From assembly GCF_000763385.1 (NCBI RefSeq), contig NZ_JQFA01000004.1, positions 310,001-374,000 of the forward strand: a stretch of DNA of 64,000 nt. Direction: 5' to 3'. Source of the DNA: Leptolyngbya sp. KIOST-1. Its GTDB lineage: Bacteria; Cyanobacteriota; Cyanobacteriia; Phormidesmidales; Phormidesmidaceae. The notes under the pieces were generated by a model, which did not search any database, was not told the DNA's origin, and saw nothing but the letters and a program-made list of their open reading frames with translations. Positions 1-8,601 of the stretch are shown one piece after another; positions within the stretch are counted from its first letter, which is position 1; every line of letters starts with the position of its first letter. A program made the position numbers and the translations under genes.

Positions 1-583
1 TTTTGTGGTACTTGTCGGCTCCTACGGTGCGAATCAGCGCCACGCGGGTCGCCAACCCCAGCACCATGGGCAAAAACACAATTACCAGAATCTGGCGAAA
101 GATGTCGCCCAGGGGAATGTCCACCACCGCCCCCATCAGCCCCTTGGCGTAGAAGGGGGTCGCCACGGAGCCCAAAATCAGGCCAATCACCGTCATCTTG
201 ACGGCAGCGCTCACGTTACCCTGGGCAAACCCGGTCCAGGAAATGGTCATGCCGCTGGTGGGCAGCAGCGAGGCCAGCAGCAGGCCCAGGGCCACCAGGG
301 GCTGGTCAGCGAAAAAGATTTGCCCCATGCCAAAGGCAAAGAACGGTACCACGGCAAAGTTGATCAGCTGGGTGACCAGCTGTACTTTGGTATCTCCCCC
401 CGACAGCACCTCCTGCAGCTGCAGGTTCACCATCATCGGGTAGACCATCAAGAACGTGAGCGGAATAATCAGCGCCTTCAGCGGGGCCGGATTGATCAGC
501 GCCCCCACCACAATGCCTGCCACCATACAGGCTGGAACCGACCAGACCAAATTTTTTTGAATGAATTGCAGCAGCTTCCACAC
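1..583 (-). CDS. SBF/ACR3-like membrane transporter (bile acid:sodium symporter or arsenite permease family), 3' end outside window
   Basis: Reading the minus strand from a GTG at 583 gives about 194 residues of very hydrophobic protein without a stop before the window edge. An AAGGAAGG ribosome site lies 8 bases ahead of the GTG. Visible pieces include an N-terminal helix after WKLLQFIQKN, a segment ALIIPLTFLMVYPMMVNLQ, and LLASLLPTSGMTISWTGFAQGN, which fit the SBF fold (BASS and ACR3 arsenite transporters). It follows a DUF302 gene on the same strand, so the two probably form one operon driven by the promoter at 1125-1153. Substrate (arsenite, organic anion or other) cannot be decided from the N-terminal two thirds seen here. 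Confidence 0.75.
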   Translation of the reverse strand, partial: MWKLLQFIQKNLVWSVPACMVAGIVVGALINPAPLKALIIPLTFLMVYPMMVNLQLQEVLSGGDTKVQLVTQLINFAVVPFFAFGMGQIFFADQPLVALGLLLASLLPTSGMTISWTGFAQGNVSAAVKMTVIGLILGSVATPFYAKGLMGAVVDIPLGDIFRQILVIVFLPMVLGLATRVALIRTVGADKYHK

Positions 584-653
584 AGCGATCGCCTTCCTTA
601 ACGACAACTCCCATTCCGTCTAGCCCAGGGCCGATTAGCGGGTCAGCCAACCG

Positions 654-1061
654 CTAAACCGCTGCGGGCTGCGCCGCCGACAGACGGGCCATCACCGCCT
701 GCATGCTTTGGCTGGCCTCTTCGGCGATCTCTCTAGCCTGGGGACTGGAGAGCACGGCGAACATGGCCAGCGGGTCAATGGCTGAGACCTCTACCCGGCC
801 ATTGTCGCGGGCTTGCACCACCACGTTGCAGGGGAAAAGCACTCCGGCCTTGTCGTCCAGTTGCAGCATGGCGTGGGCCACCTGGGGATGGCACGCACCC
901 AAGATGGTGTAGCGGCGAAAGTCAACTCCCAATTTTTTCTTAAAGGCGGCCTGAGCATCGATCTCGGTGAGAACGCCAAAGCCCTCCTGGGCGAGGGCTG
1001 CGGTCACCAGGGCGATCGCCTCCTCAAACCCGACAGACAACATCGTGCTGAAGTGATACAT
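654..1061 (-). CDS. DUF302 domain protein
   Basis: 135 residues beginning MYHFSTMLSVGFEEAIALV. The alternation of a short strand, a helix starting with the EEAI segment, and the later GACHPQVAHAMLQLDDKAG and LFPCNVVVQ segments is typical of DUF302, a small alpha/beta fold of unknown biochemical role often found beside sulfur, arsenic or copper genes. The ATG at 1061 is preferred over a TTG two codons earlier because the GAGG ribosome site stands 10 bases before it. It is the first gene of a probable operon with the downstream transporter. A Cys in GACHP and another in FPCN are preserved and could bind metal or thiol (inference). Confidence 0.8.
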   Translation of the reverse strand: MYHFSTMLSVGFEEAIALVTAALAQEGFGVLTEIDAQAAFKKKLGVDFRRYTILGACHPQVAHAMLQLDDKAGVLFPCNVVVQARDNGRVEVSAIDPLAMFAVLSSPQAREIAEEASQSMQAVMARLSAAQPAAV

Positions 1062-1087
1062 AAACAAGAATCCTCAATTAGAAACAA

Positions 1088-1119
1088 ATAGAGGACTAGC
1101 AAGAACACTTGTCCTCTAT
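1088..1119 (-). promoter_or_regulatory. Palindromic operator-like site in the DUF302/transporter leader
   Basis: A perfect 9-bp inverted repeat, ATAGAGGAC (1088-1096) and GTCCTCTAT (1111-1119), separated by 14 bases. It lies directly downstream of the predicted -10 box and 27 bases before the DUF302 start, where a repressor would block transcription. No regulator gene is adjacent, so the protein that binds is unknown. It could instead form an mRNA hairpin. Confidence 0.55.
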
Positions 1120-1124
1120 GAATC

Positions 1125-1153
1125 ATTACATAGCCAAATAGTAAAATAGTCAA
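1125..1153 (-). promoter_or_regulatory. Sigma70-type promoter for the DUF302/transporter operon
   Basis: On the minus strand TTGACT (1153-1148) and TGTAAT (1130-1125) are spaced by exactly 17 bases. The predicted transcription start falls inside the palindrome at 1088-1119. Sequence match only. Confidence 0.5.
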
Positions 1154-1259
1154 GCAAGCTACCCTTGCCTGGGGTGGGTATAGCCTGGTGGCAAGCCTGC
1201 GATCGCTGGTCGTCCGCCTGATGAGCAGTCTCCCTGCCCCACCCAGGGAGACGATCACC

Positions 1260-1295
1260 CTAGTGCTCTGTCAAGCCTCAACGGTGTCTACATTT
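1260..1295. repeat. Solo end of a CTAG-bounded dispersed repeat (family 1)
   Basis: CTAGTGCTCTGTCAAGCCT at 1260-1278 matches the terminal sequence of the longer elements at 8176-8406, 36877-36978 and 56162-56295. No opposite end is visible nearby, so this is a remnant. The rest of the 404-base gap between 1068 and 1471 holds the promoter and operator above and no recognisable gene. Confidence 0.55.
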
Positions 1296-1471
1296 GGGGT
1301 GGCCTGCGGTCAAACGTTACCAGGGTGAGAAAGACAGCACCGCCAGGGATATCCGCACGGCGATAGTCGGGCCTGAAAAGGTATGGCAAAGGACGGTGTT
1401 AGGGTTCTCGAGTGGCGGCTGCTCCGCTATGCTGAATGCTCACCCTCATCCACCGCTGCGTAGCCTAGACC

Positions 1472-3163
1472 GTGCTGGACTCGTTGCTCTTCCCCCTGGA
1501 CGACTGGCTGGCAGACCCAACCCTCCCCGCTGCCGAGGGGGCAGACTACTACTATCAAAGCCAGTGCCCTCGCACCGGGTGGCACCGCCTGCCCCGTACC
1601 GCCTTGGCCAGGGCAGTAGCCCAGCGGCTGATGGCACAGCTTGGCACCCCTGCCGAGGGCAAAATGTACGGCGTGCTGCTGGTGCAAACCCCAACTGGGA
1701 TAGGGGTGCTCAAAGCGTTTTCGGGGCTGTGGCAGGGGCAGGCGCAGGTGCCGGGCTGGGTGCCGCCCATACCGGGGCGATCGCAGGTCGCGCAGCAGGA
1801 GGCCCACACCCTGGCTCAGCTGGCGATGATCAAAGACCGGCTGCTCACCCTGCAAACATTGCCGCAGCGAGGGGTCTACGATGACCTGCTCCAGCAGCAG
1901 GCCGAGGCCCGCCAGAGGTTAAACCAGTGTCACCGCGATCGCAAGCAAGCCCGCGCCCAGCAGCGCCAAACCCTCGCCCGCACCCTGACCGGAAACTCCC
2001 TCGCCGAGGCCCTAGCCGCCCTGGAGCACCAGAGCCGGGGAGACAAGGCCGAGCTGCGACGATTTAAGCAGCGGTGGGGCGATCGCCTCGCCCCTCTGGC
2101 CGCCAAAATGCAGGCCGCTGATGCAGAAATCGCCGCCCTCAGACAGCAGCGCCGCGACCTCTCCCGCCAGCTCCAGGCCGATATGCACGCCGCCTACCGC
2201 CTTGCCAACTTTGCCGGGGAATCGGTGGTGATCCAGAATTTGGCAGCTGGGGGCAACCTGCCCACGGGCACGGGCGACTGCTGCGCTCCCAAGCTGCTGC
2301 ACACCGCCGCCCAGTATGGCCTGCGGCCCCTGGCCCTGGCGGAGTTCTGGTGGGGACCGGCCCAGGGGGACAGACAGCCGGGCCAGTTTTACGGGGCCTG
2401 CGCCGAACGCTGCCAGCCGATCATGGGATTTCTGCTGTCGGGCCTGTCGGCCCAGGTGTTGCAGACCGTAAATCTCCCCGTCGGGGCGCAGCATGCTGTG
2501 CCCCGACCCGCAGGAGCCATTCAAGTTGCCCTGGGGATTCCCGTGCTGTACCAGGATCCCTGGCTGATCGCGGTGGACAAACCGGCGGGGCTGCTGTCGG
2601 TGCCGGGGCGAACCGGCGATCGCGCCGACAGCGTGCTCTCCCGCCTGGGCCTGACGCTGCCCCCGGCGGCCTTTCTGCAACCCGTCCACCGCCTCGACCA
2701 GGACACCTCCGGGGTGCTGCTGCTGGTCCGCGATGCTGCTACCCACCGCCAGCTCAGCCAGCAGTTTGCCCAGCGCCAGGTGGCCAAAACCTACCAGGCG
2801 ATCGTGGTGGGGGAGGTTGCAGAAACCTCGGGCATCATTGACCTACCCCTGTGGGGCGACCCCGCCCAGCGCCCCCGGCAAGGGGTAAACTGGCAGCAGG
2901 GCAAGCCCAGCCAAACCAAGTTTGAGCTGCTGGGGCGCGAGGGGGCGCGATCGCGAGTGGCTTTCTACCCGCTCACGGGCCGCACCCACCAAATCCGCGT
3001 CCATGCCGCTCACCCCCAGGGGCTAAATGCGCCGATCCTAGGCGATCGCCTCTACGGCGGAAGTGAACCGGGGCAGCGACTGCACCTCCATGCCCATCGC
3101 CTGGACGTCACCCATCCCCACCGGGGCGAGCTAATGACCCTGACCGCCGCCGTCCCGTTCTAG
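1472..3163 (+). CDS. RluA-family pseudouridine synthase with long N-terminal extension
   Basis: 563 residues. The C-terminal third is an RluA-type synthase: it starts about residue 355 with IPVLYQDPWLIAVDKPAGLLSVPGR, carries the HRLDQDTSG catalytic motif with the nucleophile at Asp409, then TGRTHQIRVH and GDRLYGG. The first 350 residues include a coiled-coil rich in Arg/Gln (about 140-235) and a block GNLPTGTGDCCAPKLLHTAA with the EFWWG motif. This fused architecture is known from long RluA-like proteins of cyanobacteria and gammaproteobacteria. It should isomerise uridine in rRNA and/or tRNA; the target is unknown. The GTG at 1472 follows a stop codon two codons upstream and has no clear ribosome site. 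Confidence 0.85.
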   Translation: MLDSLLFPLDDWLADPTLPAAEGADYYYQSQCPRTGWHRLPRTALARAVAQRLMAQLGTPAEGKMYGVLLVQTPTGIGVLKAFSGLWQGQAQVPGWVPPIPGRSQVAQQEAHTLAQLAMIKDRLLTLQTLPQRGVYDDLLQQQAEARQRLNQCHRDRKQARAQQRQTLARTLTGNSLAEALAALEHQSRGDKAELRRFKQRWGDRLAPLAAKMQAADAEIAALRQQRRDLSRQLQADMHAAYRLANFAGESVVIQNLAAGGNLPTGTGDCCAPKLLHTAAQYGLRPLALAEFWWGPAQGDRQPGQFYGACAERCQPIMGFLLSGLSAQVLQTVNLPVGAQHAVPRPAGAIQVALGIPVLYQDPWLIAVDKPAGLLSVPGRTGDRADSVLSRLGLTLPPAAFLQPVHRLDQDTSGVLLLVRDAATHRQLSQQFAQRQVAKTYQAIVVGEVAETSGIIDLPLWGDPAQRPRQGVNWQQGKPSQTKFELLGREGARSRVAFYPLTGRTHQIRVHAAHPQGLNAPILGDRLYGGSEPGQRLHLHAHRLDVTHPHRGELMTLTAAVPF

Positions 3164-3268
3164 CTGATGTCTTCAGGCTAGTACTCTGCGGCGTAAGTTG
3201 GCCAACCGTTCCTGACACCTGACACCCGACACCCATAACAAGGGTTGTTATATTTCTGCCCGCCAATA

Positions 3269-5062
3269 CTAGGCATCGGCTTCGGGGTCGTAGGTGGAGG
3301 CGACGTGCAGTTCCTTCAGCTGGGCCTCGTCCACCCCAGAGGGAGCCTGGGTGAGCAGGCAGCGAGCCTGCTGGGTCTTGGGGAAGGCGATCGCATCGCG
3401 GATCGACTCTTCCCCGGCCAGCAGCATCACCAGGCGATCGAGGCCGTAGGCAATGCCGCCGTGGGGCGGGGTGCCATACTCGAAGGCTTCTAGCAAAAAG
3501 CCAAACTTGTCGCGGGCCTCGTCGTCGCTGAGGCCAATGGTTTCAAACACCTGGCTCTGCACCTCGGGCTGGTAGATACGCAGGCTGCCGCCGCCGATCT
3601 CGTAGCCGTTGAGCACCAGGTCATAGGCCACGGCCCGGGCGGTCTTGAGGTCGTCGATGTCCTCGGGATGGGGCGCGGTGAAGGGGTGGTGCAAGGCTTC
3701 CAGCCGCTGTTCGTCGGCGTTCCACTCAAACATGGGGAAATCGGTCACCCACAGCAGGTTGTAGGTGCCCTCGGGGATCAGGTCCATCTCGCGGGCGATC
3801 GCCTGGCGCACCCGATCTAGCGTGGCATTGACAATGCTGGTCGGCCCCGCCCCAAACAGCAGCAGGGTGCCCTCGGTGGCTCCGGTGCGGCGCAGCAGCT
3901 CCGCCATTTGGTCTTCGTTGAGGTTGTCTTTGATCGCGCCAATCGTGTCCACCGCACCATTGGCCCGCACCCGCACGTAGGCCAGCCCCTTGGCCCCGGC
4001 ATCCGCCGCAATCTTGAACAGGTCGCCGCCGGGCTTGATCCGCACGTTGGAGATCTGATCGTTGCCGCCCGGAATCGGTAGCACCTTGACGATGCCGCCG
4101 TCGGCCACCGCCGCCGAAAACACCTTAAAGCCGCAGCCCTTGACCAGGTCTGACACATCCACCAGCTCCAGGCCGTAGCGGGTGTCGGGCTTGTCGCTGC
4201 CGTAGCGGTCCATGGCCTCGGCGTAGGTGAGCCGGGGAAAGGGGCGGGGAACTTCCACACCCTGGACCGCCTTAAAAATGTGGGCCACCAGGGCTTCGTT
4301 CAGGGCCAGGATTTCGTCCTGGGTCATGAAGCTCATTTCCATGTCCAGCTGGGTGAACTCCGGCTGGCGATCGGCCCGCAGGTCTTCGTCGCGAAAGCAG
4401 CGGGCGATCTGGTAGTAGCGATCGACCCCCGAGACCATCAGCAGCTGCTTGAACAGCTGGGGTGACTGGGGCAGGGCGTAGAACTCACCGGGGTTGACCC
4501 GCGAGGGCACCAGGTAGTCCCGCGCCCCCTCGGGGGTGGAGCGGGTGAGAATGGGGGTTTCCACTTCGTAGAAGCCCTCCTGATCCTCCAGAAAGCGGCG
4601 GATCGCCTTGGTGACTTCGTGGCGAATGCGCAGGTTCTGGGCCATGCGATCGCGCCGCAGGTCCAGGTAGCGATACTTCAGCCGCAGGTCTTCGCGCACA
4701 CTCTCGGCGTCCGCCGTGGAGACCTGGAAGGGCAGCGGCTTGCGCACCGCGTTCAGCAGCTCGATGGTGTCCGCGTAGATCTCGATCTCGCCCGTGGGCA
4801 GCTTGGGGTTGATAGAACCCTCCAGGCGCTGGCTCACCCGGCCCTGAATTTTGACCACGTACTCGTTGCGGAGCGGGTCGGCCTGGGGGTATGACTGGGG
4901 GGTGCGCTCGGGGTCGCTGACAATCTGCACCACTCCGGTGCGATCGCGCAGGTCGATAAAAATCACGCCCCCATGGTCGCGGCGGCGATCGACCCAGCCG
5001 AACAGGGTAACGGTACTGCCGATGTCGCTGGCCCGCAGGGTGCCGCAGTAGTGGGTGCGCAT
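3269..5062 (-). CDS. aspS: Aspartyl-tRNA synthetase
   Basis: 597 residues, the bacterial-type length. It charges tRNA-Asp (or Asp and Asn if non-discriminating) in the cytosol. An N-terminal OB-fold anticodon-binding domain opens with [18 protein letters not shown]. The class II core shows motif 2, [18 protein letters not shown], and motif 3, [19 protein letters not shown], and a GAD insertion domain lies between them (about residues 290-420). The C-terminal tail is short and acidic. It is transcribed away from the HAD gene at 5191; the 128 bases between them should carry both promoters. The gene stops 105 bases from the convergent pseudouridine synthase. Confidence 0.97.
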   Translation of the reverse strand: MRTHYCGTLRASDIGSTVTLFGWVDRRRDHGGVIFIDLRDRTGVVQIVSDPERTPQSYPQADPLRNEYVVKIQGRVSQRLEGSINPKLPTGEIEIYADTIELLNAVRKPLPFQVSTADAESVREDLRLKYRYLDLRRDRMAQNLRIRHEVTKAIRRFLEDQEGFYEVETPILTRSTPEGARDYLVPSRVNPGEFYALPQSPQLFKQLLMVSGVDRYYQIARCFRDEDLRADRQPEFTQLDMEMSFMTQDEILALNEALVAHIFKAVQGVEVPRPFPRLTYAEAMDRYGSDKPDTRYGLELVDVSDLVKGCGFKVFSAAVADGGIVKVLPIPGGNDQISNVRIKPGGDLFKIAADAGAKGLAYVRVRANGAVDTIGAIKDNLNEDQMAELLRRTGATEGTLLLFGAGPTSIVNATLDRVRQAIAREMDLIPEGTYNLLWVTDFPMFEWNADEQRLEALHHPFTAPHPEDIDDLKTARAVAYDLVLNGYEIGGGSLRIYQPEVQSQVFETIGLSDDEARDKFGFLLEAFEYGTPPHGGIAYGLDRLVMLLAGEESIRDAIAFPKTQQARCLLTQAPSGVDEAQLKELHVASTYDPEADA

Positions 5063-5190
5063 AGTGAACTGCTTATAATTTCAAAACCTTCCCATTATCT
5101 AGGATAGTGGGTGAGCTGGGAACGAAATTTTCGAACGCCCCAATCCTGGCGCGGTTTGTCAGGGAATAGTTGCTTATTTGAGGATTTGCT

Positions 5191-5949
5191 ATGGTGCATG
5201 TCCGCTGCGGGCCCCATCTCATCACCGACATCGAGGCGATCGTCTTTGACAAGGATGGCACCCTGGCCGACTCGCGGGGGCTATTGCAGCGCACCGCGAT
5301 CGCCCGGGCCGAGGCCTGCGCCGCCGCCGTGGGAGGTGGCGACGATCTGGTACAGGTGCTGCTCGGCTGCTTTGGCGTCTCGGCCCAGGGCATCGACCCC
5401 GACGGACTGATGGCGGCGGGCACCCGCGAGGCCAACCGGGAAGGGGCGGTGGCGGTGCTGGTAGAGGCGGGGTACGCCGCCGAAAAGGTGCAAGCCGTGG
5501 TGGCCGAGTGCTTTGCGGCGGTGAACCAGGCCCGCAATGGCAAAGCCGTCTACACGCCCCCCTTCGCAGGCACCGCAGCCATGCTGGAGCGGCTGCACCA
5601 CAGCCCCCTCAAAATCGGCGTGCTGTCCTCCGACAGCCCCGCCTACGTGGAAGAATTTCTCCGCTACTACGACCTGACCCCCTGGGTGGCGGTCGGGCGG
5701 GGCACCGCGCCGGGGGAACCGCCCAAGCCCGACCCGACTTTGTTGGTCCAGGTGTGCGATCGCCTCGCTGTACCCGTCACCCGCACCCTGATTGTCGGCG
5801 ATAGCTGGGCTGATCTAGCATTGGCAGAACAGGCCGGGGCGGCAGGCTTTATCTCTGTCTCCGCCCCCTGGGGACGGCAACCTGTGGCCAAAGCAACCCT
5901 GGTACTCAGCCAGTGGGCAGATCTGACCGTAGAGCCAGGGCCAGGGTAG
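5191..5949 (+). CDS. HAD-superfamily hydrolase (phosphoglycolate phosphatase-like)
   Basis: 252 residues with all HAD motifs: motif I DKDGTLADS near residue 20, with the nucleophile in VFDKDG; motif II VLSSD near 145; the conserved Lys in PKPDPTLL; and motif IV VGDSWADLALAEQAGA near 213. The helical cap lies between motifs I and II, as in Gph/PGMB-type enzymes. The substrate is probably a small phosphorylated metabolite, but phosphoglycolate is only a guess. A GAGG ribosome site sits 7 bases before the ATG. The first 11 residues before the HAD core are unusual in charge and could be a slight over-extension. Confidence 0.85.
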   Translation: MVHVRCGPHLITDIEAIVFDKDGTLADSRGLLQRTAIARAEACAAAVGGGDDLVQVLLGCFGVSAQGIDPDGLMAAGTREANREGAVAVLVEAGYAAEKVQAVVAECFAAVNQARNGKAVYTPPFAGTAAMLERLHHSPLKIGVLSSDSPAYVEEFLRYYDLTPWVAVGRGTAPGEPPKPDPTLLVQVCDRLAVPVTRTLIVGDSWADLALAEQAGAAGFISVSAPWGRQPVAKATLVLSQWADLTVEPGPG

Positions 5950-6010
5950 ATCGATCGCGGTCCGAGCCCTGGGGCGTGTCGTCAATACATTACCTCGGAG
6001 AGCACAGGCC

Positions 6011-6580
6011 ATGGTGTCATGGGTTTTAAAGGAATGGCAGGTCGCCGTTACCGCCCTGCTACAGGGCAAAACCATGCTGCTGCTGCGCAAGGGCGGCATT
6101 CGCGAGGCCCGAGGCCAGTTTTCCCTGGCGGCCCGGCAGGTGCTGCTGCTGCCTACGGGGGAGCACCAAAAGGAAGCCCTGCTGAAGGACGAGTTTCGCC
6201 CCCTGGTGCAGGCGGTGCCCGGTGACGATCCGGTGCGGTTTGAGGGCTGGGCCACCATCACCCACGCCCTGCCCCTCACCGCCGAGGCCGAGGTTGCCCC
6301 GCTGCTGCCCCACCTGGTGTGGAACCAGCAGTTTGTGGCCGAGCGGCTGACCTGGCAGCCCGATCGCCCCCTGTACGCCCTGCTGCTGCGGGCCTACCGT
6401 TTTCAGCATCCGCTGCTGCTGCCGCGCCACAAGGGCTATAGCGGTTGCCGCTCCTGGGTAGAGCTGGGCCAGGAGGTTGAGGCCTCCACCCGGACCCCGG
6501 CAATATCCGAGGCCGACTACCAGGCCCAGGTGGAGGCCATTCTGGCCCTGCTGCCGGAGGTTACTCCGGTGGGGAGCTAG
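6011..6580 (+). CDS. DUF1802 family protein
   Basis: 189 residues starting MVSWVLKEWQVAVTALLQGK, with TMLLLRKGGIRE, VLLLPTGEHQ and a C-terminal HKGYSGCRSWVEL block that are hallmarks of DUF1802. The family is widespread in cyanobacteria and has no assigned function. It follows the HAD gene by 61 bases on the same strand, so cotranscription is possible. Its last 20 bases overlap the end of the convergent acyltransferase gene. A CGGAGAG ribosome site precedes the ATG. Confidence 0.88.
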   Translation: MVSWVLKEWQVAVTALLQGKTMLLLRKGGIREARGQFSLAARQVLLLPTGEHQKEALLKDEFRPLVQAVPGDDPVRFEGWATITHALPLTAEAEVAPLLPHLVWNQQFVAERLTWQPDRPLYALLLRAYRFQHPLLLPRHKGYSGCRSWVELGQEVEASTRTPAISEADYQAQVEAILALLPEVTPVGS

Positions 6581-7991
6581 GCGGAATCATCCCCTCCAGG
6601 GCCACCTGGAGGTCGGCGGTGAGCTGGGCGACCGCCTGCTTGCGGTTGGCCTTGTAGTCGGCGAGGCGATCGCTGACCGAGATCGGCTCGCCCACCGTCA
6701 GCACCGCCTGCTGTGGCCCCAGCTTGGGCCGGGGGAAAGGGTTCTGGCCCTGCACTAGACAGACCGTATCCCGCAGAATCATCACCGTTTCGGCAAAGCG
6801 CTCGGCGGAGGGGCACTGGCGCACGTACTGCCCGGTGACGGCGACAAAGCTCTCCACCAGGCGCATGTGCCACATGCGCAGATTCGCCTCCTCGGCCTCG
6901 CGATCGGCCAGCCCCCGCTCCACCGCTGACAGGGGCCGATCGCCGCCCAGGTCCTGGCGAAAGATGCGCTCCCAGCCGGCCTGCTCAATCCGGCGACAGC
7001 GATCGATCACGCCCCCCTTAGGCGGCAGCTTGAAGTAGGTTTCGGCCACTTTGAGGGCGGCATCCATCAGGGCGGCGAGGCGCTTGGCGAAGTCATCCGT
7101 GCCAGCGTCGCCGGGCCCGTGGGGCTCCGACTGCCCAGCGGGGCTGGTCTGGGGCAGCGCCGTGCCGTAGATCCGGTTGTAGTAGGTTTCCATCAGGCTG
7201 AGCAGGTGCTCCCCCAGGCCGTACAGCCGCCGGTAGCGGTGTTCCATGGCGGTCTGGGCCGTATCGCCCGCCGCGTAGGCCACCGGAGCCGGAGCCAGGC
7301 CGTTTTCGACCTCCAGGCGATCGAGCCAGCGATCGAGTTCGGCCCAGGGCGGCGTGATGTAGCGGTAGGCAATGCCCAGGGGGGCGATCGCAACCTGCTC
7401 ACTGCGGCCCTGGCTCTGCATATCTTCTACGCACCAAAACCCCATCTGGGCCACCCCGGGCTCCAGGGGGCTGACAATCTCGGTGTGTCCGTTGTTACCC
7501 CCCTCGGGGGCGGCGGCAAGGGGCAGAGATCCGTTGGCAAACAGGTGACGGGCCGACCTGAGCCCCTGGCGATCGAGCTTGCCCCGCTGAATCGGCGTCC
7601 CCCCCAGGCGACTGTAGATCCACCCCACCCAGTCCCCAGCCCAGAGGGGAATGCCGCGATCGTAGATGAAGTGGCTGTGAACCGGGTGCTTGAGTTTGAT
7701 GCCGAGTTCCCGGGCCCGCTGGGGCACCGCGTACCACATCAGATGGGCTAAACAATAGGAGTCCAGCGGACTGGGATGCCGAAACGCCAGCAAAAACCGG
7801 GTTTCCTGGGCGTTGAAAGCCCGCAGCAGGTGTACCAACCCATCGACATTTACGACATCCACCTGGCGAATCTGCTCGCGCCACCGCATCCAGTGGGGCA
7901 ACCCCAGGCGGACCAGGGACAGCACTCGCGTATCGAAGGTCGGAGGGATAAAGTCCAGGGGTGGCTGGGCGCGGTTGGAGAGGTTGGCCAC
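6561..7991 (-). CDS. PlsC-like 1-acyl-glycerol-3-phosphate acyltransferase family protein
   Basis: 476 residues. The N-terminal half carries the acyltransferase signature: HPSPLD (an HX4D motif, about residue 73) and a later PEGGNNGH block (about 164) that corresponds to the substrate-binding PEGxR region. No strong signal peptide or extended membrane anchor is seen. The C-terminal 230 residues are helical and end in a Pro-rich tail, giving a much longer protein than classic PlsC (about 240 residues). It probably acylates a glycerolipid or other membrane lipid (inference). It overlaps the DUF1802 gene tail to tail by 20 bases. Confidence 0.75.
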   Translation of the reverse strand: MANLSNRAQPPLDFIPPTFDTRVLSLVRLGLPHWMRWREQIRQVDVVNVDGLVHLLRAFNAQETRFLLAFRHPSPLDSYCLAHLMWYAVPQRARELGIKLKHPVHSHFIYDRGIPLWAGDWVGWIYSRLGGTPIQRGKLDRQGLRSARHLFANGSLPLAAAPEGGNNGHTEIVSPLEPGVAQMGFWCVEDMQSQGRSEQVAIAPLGIAYRYITPPWAELDRWLDRLEVENGLAPAPVAYAAGDTAQTAMEHRYRRLYGLGEHLLSLMETYYNRIYGTALPQTSPAGQSEPHGPGDAGTDDFAKRLAALMDAALKVAETYFKLPPKGGVIDRCRRIEQAGWERIFRQDLGGDRPLSAVERGLADREAEEANLRMWHMRLVESFVAVTGQYVRQCPSAERFAETVMILRDTVCLVQGQNPFPRPKLGPQQAVLTVGEPISVSDRLADYKANRKQAVAQLTADLQVALEGMIPPSSPPE

Positions 7992-8175
7992 GGGGTCATG
8001 CCAGAGGCGAGAATATCCTGATGATATAGCAGAGACTCAAAAACCCTTCAACCTTCAATTCACCTTCGATCCACTCCAGCCTCAATCCACTCCAGCCTTA
8101 ATCCACTCCAGGGCGTGTCATCCTCGCCCCTCACCCTGCAGCCCCTGAACCGCTGAACCCATCAGCACTAACTTG

Positions 8176-8406
8176 CTAGTGCAGCGTCAAAGCTAGAAAT
8201 TAGGGCTCCCGTAGGGTGGGTGAAGCGCTAGCGGATGCTATTGGCGAAATCAACAATCTGCAAAATACGCTTGGAAAAGTTGCCCCCAAAGGCCCCCCTA
8301 ACCCCCAATTTTTGGGGGGCCGGAAAGTCAAAGTCCCGCAAAAGTTGGGGGATTTAGAGGGCTAACGCCACCCAAACTACAAACTTCGGTTTGACATAGC
8401 ACTAGG
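8176..8406. repeat. CTAG-bounded MITE-like element, family 1 copy A
   Basis: The element runs from CTAG at 8176 to CTAG at 8403-8406. Its left end, CTAGTGCAGCGTCAAAGC, and the reverse complement of its right end, CTAGTGCTATGTCAAACC, form an imperfect terminal inverted repeat. The same ends bound the copies at 36877-36978 and 56162-56295. It is longer (231 bp) than those because a second inverted repeat sits inside it. No coding capacity is seen, so it would need a transposase in trans. Confidence 0.7.
8288..8364. repeat. Inverted repeat nested in the family 1 element
   Basis: Left arm AGGCCCCCCTAACCCCCAA and right arm TTGGGGGATTTAGAGGGCT can fold over a centre containing GAAAGTCAAAGTCCC. This matches in form the CCCCCTAA/CCCCCAATTTT palindromes scattered in many cyanobacterial genomes (established knowledge). 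It probably entered after the family 1 element was in place. Confidence 0.6.
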
Positions 8407-8601
8407 TACTTACCTCTAGCCGTCAATTAAAGTCCATCCGTAGAATTGCGGATCAATCATAAAGCTTTTATAAGTAACCCCAGCTCCAGGATTGTGCAAC
8501 CTGCACAAACCCAGTTTAATGGCAGCAGCCAAGCCCACCTGGGCCGGGCGCTGGAGCAAAATCGTCGCGTGTCATTGACATATCCTCTCAGGAGTTTCTA
8601 A

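Larger units (their letters stand above)
7992..8601. other. 610-base intergenic region made of repeats
   Basis: No gene is recognisable. It contains imperfect tandem units of CCACTCCAGCCTCAAT at 8070-8108, a GGGCGTGTCATC remnant of repeat family 2 at 8109-8122, the family 1 element at 8176-8406 with a nested inverted repeat, and about 195 bases of non-repetitive leader before the FHA gene. Confidence 0.6.

Noticed and set aside
1294..1884. Long plus-strand open frame near the pseudouridine synthase
   Set aside because: It overlaps the real RluA-type gene in another frame and lacks protein family features; GC-rich shadow.
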